This document shows, piece by piece, positions 25,080-28,718 of a DNA stretch of 28,718 nucleotides (positions are counted from its first letter, which is position 1; each line of letters starts with the position of its first letter). The DNA is from UBA6544 sp049601975 (GTDB taxonomy: Bacteria > Pseudomonadota > Alphaproteobacteria > UBA8366): contig JBMYRC010000045.1 of the NCBI GenBank assembly GCA_049601975.1, positions 1 through 28,718 on the forward strand, given 5' to 3'. Both the position numbers and the translations under genes were made by a program. The notes below the pieces were generated by a model, which saw only the letters and a list, made by a program, of their open reading frames with translations, had not been told where the DNA came from and ran no database searches.

Positions 25080-25765
25080 GCGCCGACGTCGACAGTTTCA
25101 ATGATCTACCGGCAAGTATCCCGGTTTTCCCGCTGTCCGGCGTGCTATTGCTGCCAAGGGGTATGCTGCCGCTGAATATATTCGAGCCGCGCTATCGCAA
25201 CATGACGAGCGATGCCCTCGCAAATGATCGCATCATCGGCATAATACAACCGGTGGATCCCGAGGAAGTGCCAATCACATCACAAGGGCGAATCAAAAAT
25301 TTGGACGACGAGAAACTACCACTCTATTCCATGGGATGTGCGGGCAAGATTACGTCTTATCAAGAGAGCGAAGACGGTCAATTTCAATTGTCATTAACGG
25401 GTATCTGCCGCTTCAAACTCGGCAACGAAATTCAAACCACACGCGGTTACCGACGGTTCGAGGCCGATTGGAGCGAGTTTGAATCCGACTATAACGTAAG
25501 TGAAACAGCACTCGATCGCAGAAAATTGCTGGCCGCAATGCGACGTTATTTTGAAATCAATAGTATTTCCGTAGATTGGACAGCGATTGAGGAAGAGGAG
25601 GATGAGTGGCTCATAAATGCACTGTCTATGTCGTGCCCATTTACACCGGCGGAGAAACAAGCGTTATTGGAAGCCGAAAACTTCGATAGCCGTTGCGTCG
25701 TCTTGACGGCGATTGCCGAAATGGCGTCGCACGCGCTTAATGGAAGTGATTTACGACCCCAATAA
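25076..25765 (+). CDS. Stand-alone LON substrate-binding domain protein
   Basis: 229 residues corresponding to the N-terminal domain of Lon protease only; no AAA+ or peptidase motif. It opens PVFPLSGVLLLPRGMLPLNIFEPRYR, the domain signature (positions about 13-42), followed by GIIQPVDPEE, MGCAGKITSYQE and LTGICRFKL. Such short proteins are common in alphaproteobacteria next to the thioredoxin-TPR gene; their biochemical role is not established. Translationally coupled to that gene through an ATGA overlap. Confidence 0.9.
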   Translation: MSADVDSFNDLPASIPVFPLSGVLLLPRGMLPLNIFEPRYRNMTSDALANDRIIGIIQPVDPEEVPITSQGRIKNLDDEKLPLYSMGCAGKITSYQESEDGQFQLSLTGICRFKLGNEIQTTRGYRRFEADWSEFESDYNVSETALDRRKLLAAMRRYFEINSISVDWTAIEEEEDEWLINALSMSCPFTPAEKQALLEAENFDSRCVVLTAIAEMASHALNGSDLRPQ

Positions 25766-25803
25766 TTCACACTACGACATAGCGCCACCGAAAGGATCGG
25801 TTT

Positions 25804-25992
25804 ATGGCAGATACAACATCACAACTCGACCCAAAACTCCTTGAACTGCTCGTGTGCCCACTGACGAAGGGCCCGCTCAAGTACGATCGGGAAAATAGCG
25901 AGCTCATTAGCGAACAAGCCAAACTGGCCTATCCAATCCGCGACGGTATCCCAATCATGTTAGTTGGTGAAGCCCGCGAGATGGACGATTGA
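25804..25992 (+). CDS. Trm112/YcaR-family small protein (UPF0434)
   Basis: 62 residues: LLELLVCPLTKGPLKYD, then AKLAYPIRDGIPIMLVGEAR, the full pattern of the bacterial YcaR family. E. coli-type members carry CPxC; here only one Cys remains (CPLT), as in many alphaproteobacterial copies, so a zinc site is doubtful. Trm112 relatives activate methyltransferases in eukaryotes and archaea; the bacterial role is less clear. AAAGGA lies about 9 nt before the ATG. The DUF971 gene begins 5 nt after the stop. Confidence 0.9.
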   Translation: MADTTSQLDPKLLELLVCPLTKGPLKYDRENSELISEQAKLAYPIRDGIPIMLVGEAREMDD

Positions 25993-25997
25993 GCGAC

Positions 25998-26375
25998 ATG
26001 CCCGGCGACGGATATTCGAGCGAACATTGGCCGACACAAATCCGCTTGCGCAAAGCTGAAAAAGTTCTCCAGGTCACATTCGATGACGGCAAGGCGTTTG
26101 ATCTCCCGGCGGAACTGCTACGCGTCGAAAGCCCGTCGGCCGAGGTTCAAGGCCATGTACCCGAGCAAAAGAAAACCGTCCCTGGCCGCCGCCACGTCGG
26201 CATCATGGAGCTGGAGCCAGTCGGAAATTACGCCATTCGCATCAAATTCGACGATCTCCACGATACCGGCCTCTATAGCTGGCAGTACCTTTATTACGTC
26301 GGTTGCCATAAAGATGAGATTTGGGACGATTATCTTAAAAGCCTTGAAGAAAAAGGGCTGAGCCGCGACCCTTAG
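25998..26375 (+). CDS. DUF971 protein (GBBH-like N-terminal domain)
   Basis: 125 residues with the DUF971 pattern: WPTQIRLRKAEKVLQVTFDD, FDLPAELLRVESPSAEVQGH, VGIMELEPVGNYAIRI, FDDLHDTGLYSWQYLY. The domain resembles the N-terminal part of gamma-butyrobetaine hydroxylase but has no oxygenase domain. It often lies near iron-sulfur carrier genes, though none is seen here. ATG 25998 is preferred to the TTG at 25989 that overlaps the preceding stop. Confidence 0.88.
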   Translation: MPGDGYSSEHWPTQIRLRKAEKVLQVTFDDGKAFDLPAELLRVESPSAEVQGHVPEQKKTVPGRRHVGIMELEPVGNYAIRIKFDDLHDTGLYSWQYLYYVGCHKDEIWDDYLKSLEEKGLSRDP

Positions 26376-26434
26376 GGTATCAATTTCCAATTCCCGCCTG
26401 TCAGTTACGGGTGTTAGAATATTTAGGCATTCGA

Positions 26435-27883
26435 ATGCGACGTACGCATATGACGAAAATTGTGGCGACTCTCGGGCCCGCAAGTTCGACCGAGGAGAAG
26501 ATCCGCACGCTATTCGAAGCTGGCGTTGATGTATTTCGATTGAATTTCAGCCACGGCACTCACGACGACCACCGCCGAAGCATTGAGGCGATCCGCGCGA
26601 TAGAGCAGAACGCGAAACGCCCGATCGCTATCATGATGGATTTGCAGGGCCCCAAATTACGCGTCGGCGACTTCGAAGGTGGCTCTGTCATACTGAAGAA
26701 CGGCCGCAGCTTCCGCTTCGATATGGACAACACGCTGGGAAATGCGGAGAGAGCCTGCCTACCGCACCCCGAAATTTTCGCGGCGCTAGAGGCCGATAGC
26801 AATCTTCTCGTGAACGACGGGAAAATTCGCCTGAGAGTAACCGACTGCGGCAAGGATTTTGCCGAGACCGTCGTCGTCATCGGCGGTGAGATATCAAATC
26901 ATAAAGGTGTAAACGTCCCCGGTGTCGTTCTGCCGATATCATCGCTCACCGAGAAAGACCGCAAGGATATGCAATTCGGCCTTGATCATGGAGTCGACTG
27001 GTGTGCCCTATCTTTTATTCAAAGACCAGAAGACTTGGCGGAAGCACGACGTTTAATCGCGGGACGCGCTCCGATCCTGACCAAACTGGAGAAGCCCGCG
27101 GCCATTGACCGCTTAGACGAGATTATCGAGTTGAGTGATGCGGTCATGGTGGCACGCGGCGACCTTGGCGTTGAAATGCCGCCGGAAGACGTACCAGTCC
27201 TTCAACGGCGTATTTTGCGGGCATGTCGGCAGACCGGCAAACCGGTGATTGTTGCGACGCAGATGCTGGAATCTATGATCGATTCGCCGCAGCCGACGCG
27301 GGCCGAAGCGTCCGACGTAGCCACAGCGGTCTATGACGGAGCGGATGCGGTGATGTTGTCGGCGGAAACCGCCGCCGGACAATTTCCCGTCGAATCCGTT
27401 CAAATGATGAACCGGATCATTGAGCGGGTCGAGCGAGATTCACACTGGCGTAGCACCATGGATGCGAATCACCCGGAACCTGAAGCCACCTCCGCCGACG
27501 CCATCAGCGCTGCCACGCGCCAGATCGCGCACACTCTCTCCGCCGCCGCCATTGTTACCTACACCACGTCAGGCTCCACAACGTTGCGCGCGGCGCGGGA
27601 GCGCCCTGACGTTCCGATCATTGGCCTAACACCAAACCAGGGGACAGCGCGCCGACTGGCGGTCGTCTGGGGTGTACACAGTATCTTTACGAGCGACGCT
27701 AATGATTTCGAGGACATGACCAGTCGGGCCGGGCAACACGTCTATAATGACGGTTTCGCGCATCCGGGTGAGCGAATCATCATCACTGCGGGCGTCCCAT
27801 TCGGGACACCGGGTGCCACAAACCTTATCCGAATCGCACGGGTCGAGGACTGGTCGAGGGAAAAAGAATCTCGCCTTCTCTAG
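26435..27883 (+). CDS. pyk: Pyruvate kinase
   Basis: Converts phosphoenolpyruvate and ADP to pyruvate and ATP, the last glycolytic step. 482 residues. Motifs: TKIVATLGPASS, VFRLNFSHGTHDDH, IMMDLQGPKLRVG, the active-site segment ITKLEKPAAI-like ILTKLEKPAAIDRLDEI, VMVARGDLGVEMPPEDV, KPVIVATQMLESMI with PTRAEASDVA, and AVMLSAETAAGQFP. The C-terminal regulatory domain follows from about residue 350. ATG 26435 starts MRRTHMTK, as usual for the family; 26411 is a longer in-frame option and 26450 a shorter one. It ends 1 nt before the stop of the convergent enolase-like gene. Confidence 0.96.
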   Translation: MRRTHMTKIVATLGPASSTEEKIRTLFEAGVDVFRLNFSHGTHDDHRRSIEAIRAIEQNAKRPIAIMMDLQGPKLRVGDFEGGSVILKNGRSFRFDMDNTLGNAERACLPHPEIFAALEADSNLLVNDGKIRLRVTDCGKDFAETVVVIGGEISNHKGVNVPGVVLPISSLTEKDRKDMQFGLDHGVDWCALSFIQRPEDLAEARRLIAGRAPILTKLEKPAAIDRLDEIIELSDAVMVARGDLGVEMPPEDVPVLQRRILRACRQTGKPVIVATQMLESMIDSPQPTRAEASDVATAVYDGADAVMLSAETAAGQFPVESVQMMNRIIERVERDSHWRSTMDANHPEPEATSADAISAATRQIAHTLSAAAIVTYTTSGSTTLRAARERPDVPIIGLTPNQGTARRLAVVWGVHSIFTSDANDFEDMTSRAGQHVYNDGFAHPGERIIITAGVPFGTPGATNLIRIARVEDWSREKESRLL

Positions 27884-27884
27884 T

Positions 27885-28718
27885 TTAAGCCCAGGCGTAG
27901 CTGCTCCGGGGCCGTAATTTGCCGCCACCCGCCAACTGTTCGGCGACACGCAGACCTTCATTCCACTTCACCATACGCTCGGAGCGCGCAAAGGATCCGA
28001 CCTTTAGTTGCGGCGCACTCCAACCGACTGCCAAATGGACGATCGTCGCGTCTTCGGTCTCTCCGGACCGAGCGGAGACGACCACGCCGAATCCGGCTTC
28101 ATTGGCCGCGTCCGCCGCCGCTTTTGCTTCCGTGAGAGTTCCCGCTTGGTTCGGCTTACAAAGCAAGGCGTTGCAAACACCACCCATGCCTGCGCTCCGG
28201 ACCCGATCTGCATTCGTCACCAGATAATCGTCGCCAATAATCTGAATGCGATCACCAAAGGCCGCCGTGAACTTGCGTAATCCTGCCTCATCGTCTTCTC
28301 CGAGCGGGTCCTCGACCGAAACGATAGGATAGCGCCCAATCCAACCCTCTAGCATTTCGCCCAAACCGTCGCTGTCGAGTTCGCGCTTTTCCAGCCCCAA
28401 ACGGTAACGTCCGTTCACACCGAATTCAGACGCCGCCACGTCGAGCGAGATCGAGACATCGTCACCCGGCACAAGGCCGGAACGCTCAATCGACGCCACC
28501 AAGGCATCCAGGACCGCTTCATTGGTATAGAATGCTGGCCAATAGCCGCCCTCGTCCGCGACCCCTTGCAGCAATCCTTTTTCTTCCATCAGGCCGCCCG
28601 CTGCCCGGTAGACTTCGGCCGTCCAATTGAGGGCTGTCGCGTAATCTTCCGCCCCGGTCGCGATCACCATGAAGTCCTGTACGTCGACCCGCCTGGCCGC
28701 ATGAGCACCGCCGCCGAA
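27885..28718 (-). CDS. Divergent enolase paralogue, 5' end outside window
   Basis: C-terminal 277 residues of an enolase-superfamily protein; the frame is open to the window edge, where it reads FGGGAHAARRVDVQDFM (enolase: NGGxHAxxxVDxQEFM). Present are ADEGGYWPAF (proton-transfer Glu), SLDVAASEF, VSVEDPL and GDDYLVTN (the three Mg ligands), and ALLCKPNQAGTLTEA (catalytic Lys). The segment usually SHRSGETED reads SARSGETED, losing a substrate-contacting His. DEGGFAPN is replaced by DEGGYWPAF, and ISHRS-flanking residues differ from typical bacterial enolase. It is probably a second, diverged copy rather than the housekeeping enzyme; function is not certain. Convergent with pyk with a 1-nt gap. 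Confidence 0.82.
   Translation of the reverse strand, partial: FGGGAHAARRVDVQDFMVIATGAEDYATALNWTAEVYRAAGGLMEEKGLLQGVADEGGYWPAFYTNEAVLDALVASIERSGLVPGDDVSISLDVAASEFGVNGRYRLGLEKRELDSDGLGEMLEGWIGRYPIVSVEDPLGEDDEAGLRKFTAAFGDRIQIIGDDYLVTNADRVRSAGMGGVCNALLCKPNQAGTLTEAKAAADAANEAGFGVVVSARSGETEDATIVHLAVGWSAPQLKVGSFARSERMVKWNEGLRVAEQLAGGGKLRPRSSYAWA

Overview
The window looks like a chromosomal stretch of a free-living-type alphaproteobacterium, probably Rhodospirillales-like. The reasons are the remnant of the 180-kDa type NAD-glutamate dehydrogenase, the order thioredoxin-TPR / LON-domain protein / Trm112-like protein / DUF971 / pyruvate kinase, a free-standing PrdX-type editing protein, and CoxMSL-type hydroxylase genes. 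The taxonomic call is inference from gene content. Base composition is moderate, with clearly AT-rich gaps.

Region 1 (1-6503) is a short surface-polysaccharide block. A nucleotide-sugar dehydrogenase is read leftward. Divergently, a likely operon encodes a winged-helix regulator with a Rossmann-like C-terminus, a NusG paralogue, a WecA/WbpL-type phosphosugar transferase, a WbpV/WreQ-type SDR reductase and a WbpM/WreV-type 4,6-dehydratase. The last three match the Rhizobium etli WreU-WreQ-WreV set for making UDP-N-acetylquinovosamine and loading it on undecaprenyl phosphate. Upstream of the regulator are three near-identical 15-bp palindromes spaced exactly 23 bp start to start, overlapping a candidate promoter. 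This is the most system-like signal in the window.

Region 2 (6526-10912) holds purH followed by a tail-to-tail, heavily degraded NAD-glutamate dehydrogenase gene with a large internal deletion, nonsense mutations and several frameshifts.

Region 3 (11196-20500) is metabolic. It contains a three-subunit molybdenum hydroxylase (FAD, 2Fe-2S and Mo subunits; not a true CO dehydrogenase by its active-site loop), a PilZ-domain gene with an unclear start, an M19-family protein lacking half the metal ligands, and a rightward trio of polysaccharide deacetylase, TauD-type dioxygenase and NMT1/THI5-like binding protein without a signal peptide. Two independent staphylococcal-nuclease-like genes lie here, both broken.

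Region 4 (20472-28718) holds a TPR/O-GlcNAc-transferase-like protein, a chemoreceptor C-terminal remnant, tRNA-Gly(GCC), prdX, a housekeeping cluster (thioredoxin-TPR, LON-domain, Trm112-like, DUF971, pyruvate kinase), and a partial divergent enolase paralogue tail-to-tail with pyruvate kinase.

Four clear pseudogenes among intact neighbours indicate ongoing gene erosion concentrated between 8.1 and 17.4 kb and near 23 kb. No CRISPR array, insertion sequence, phage gene or rRNA was seen.
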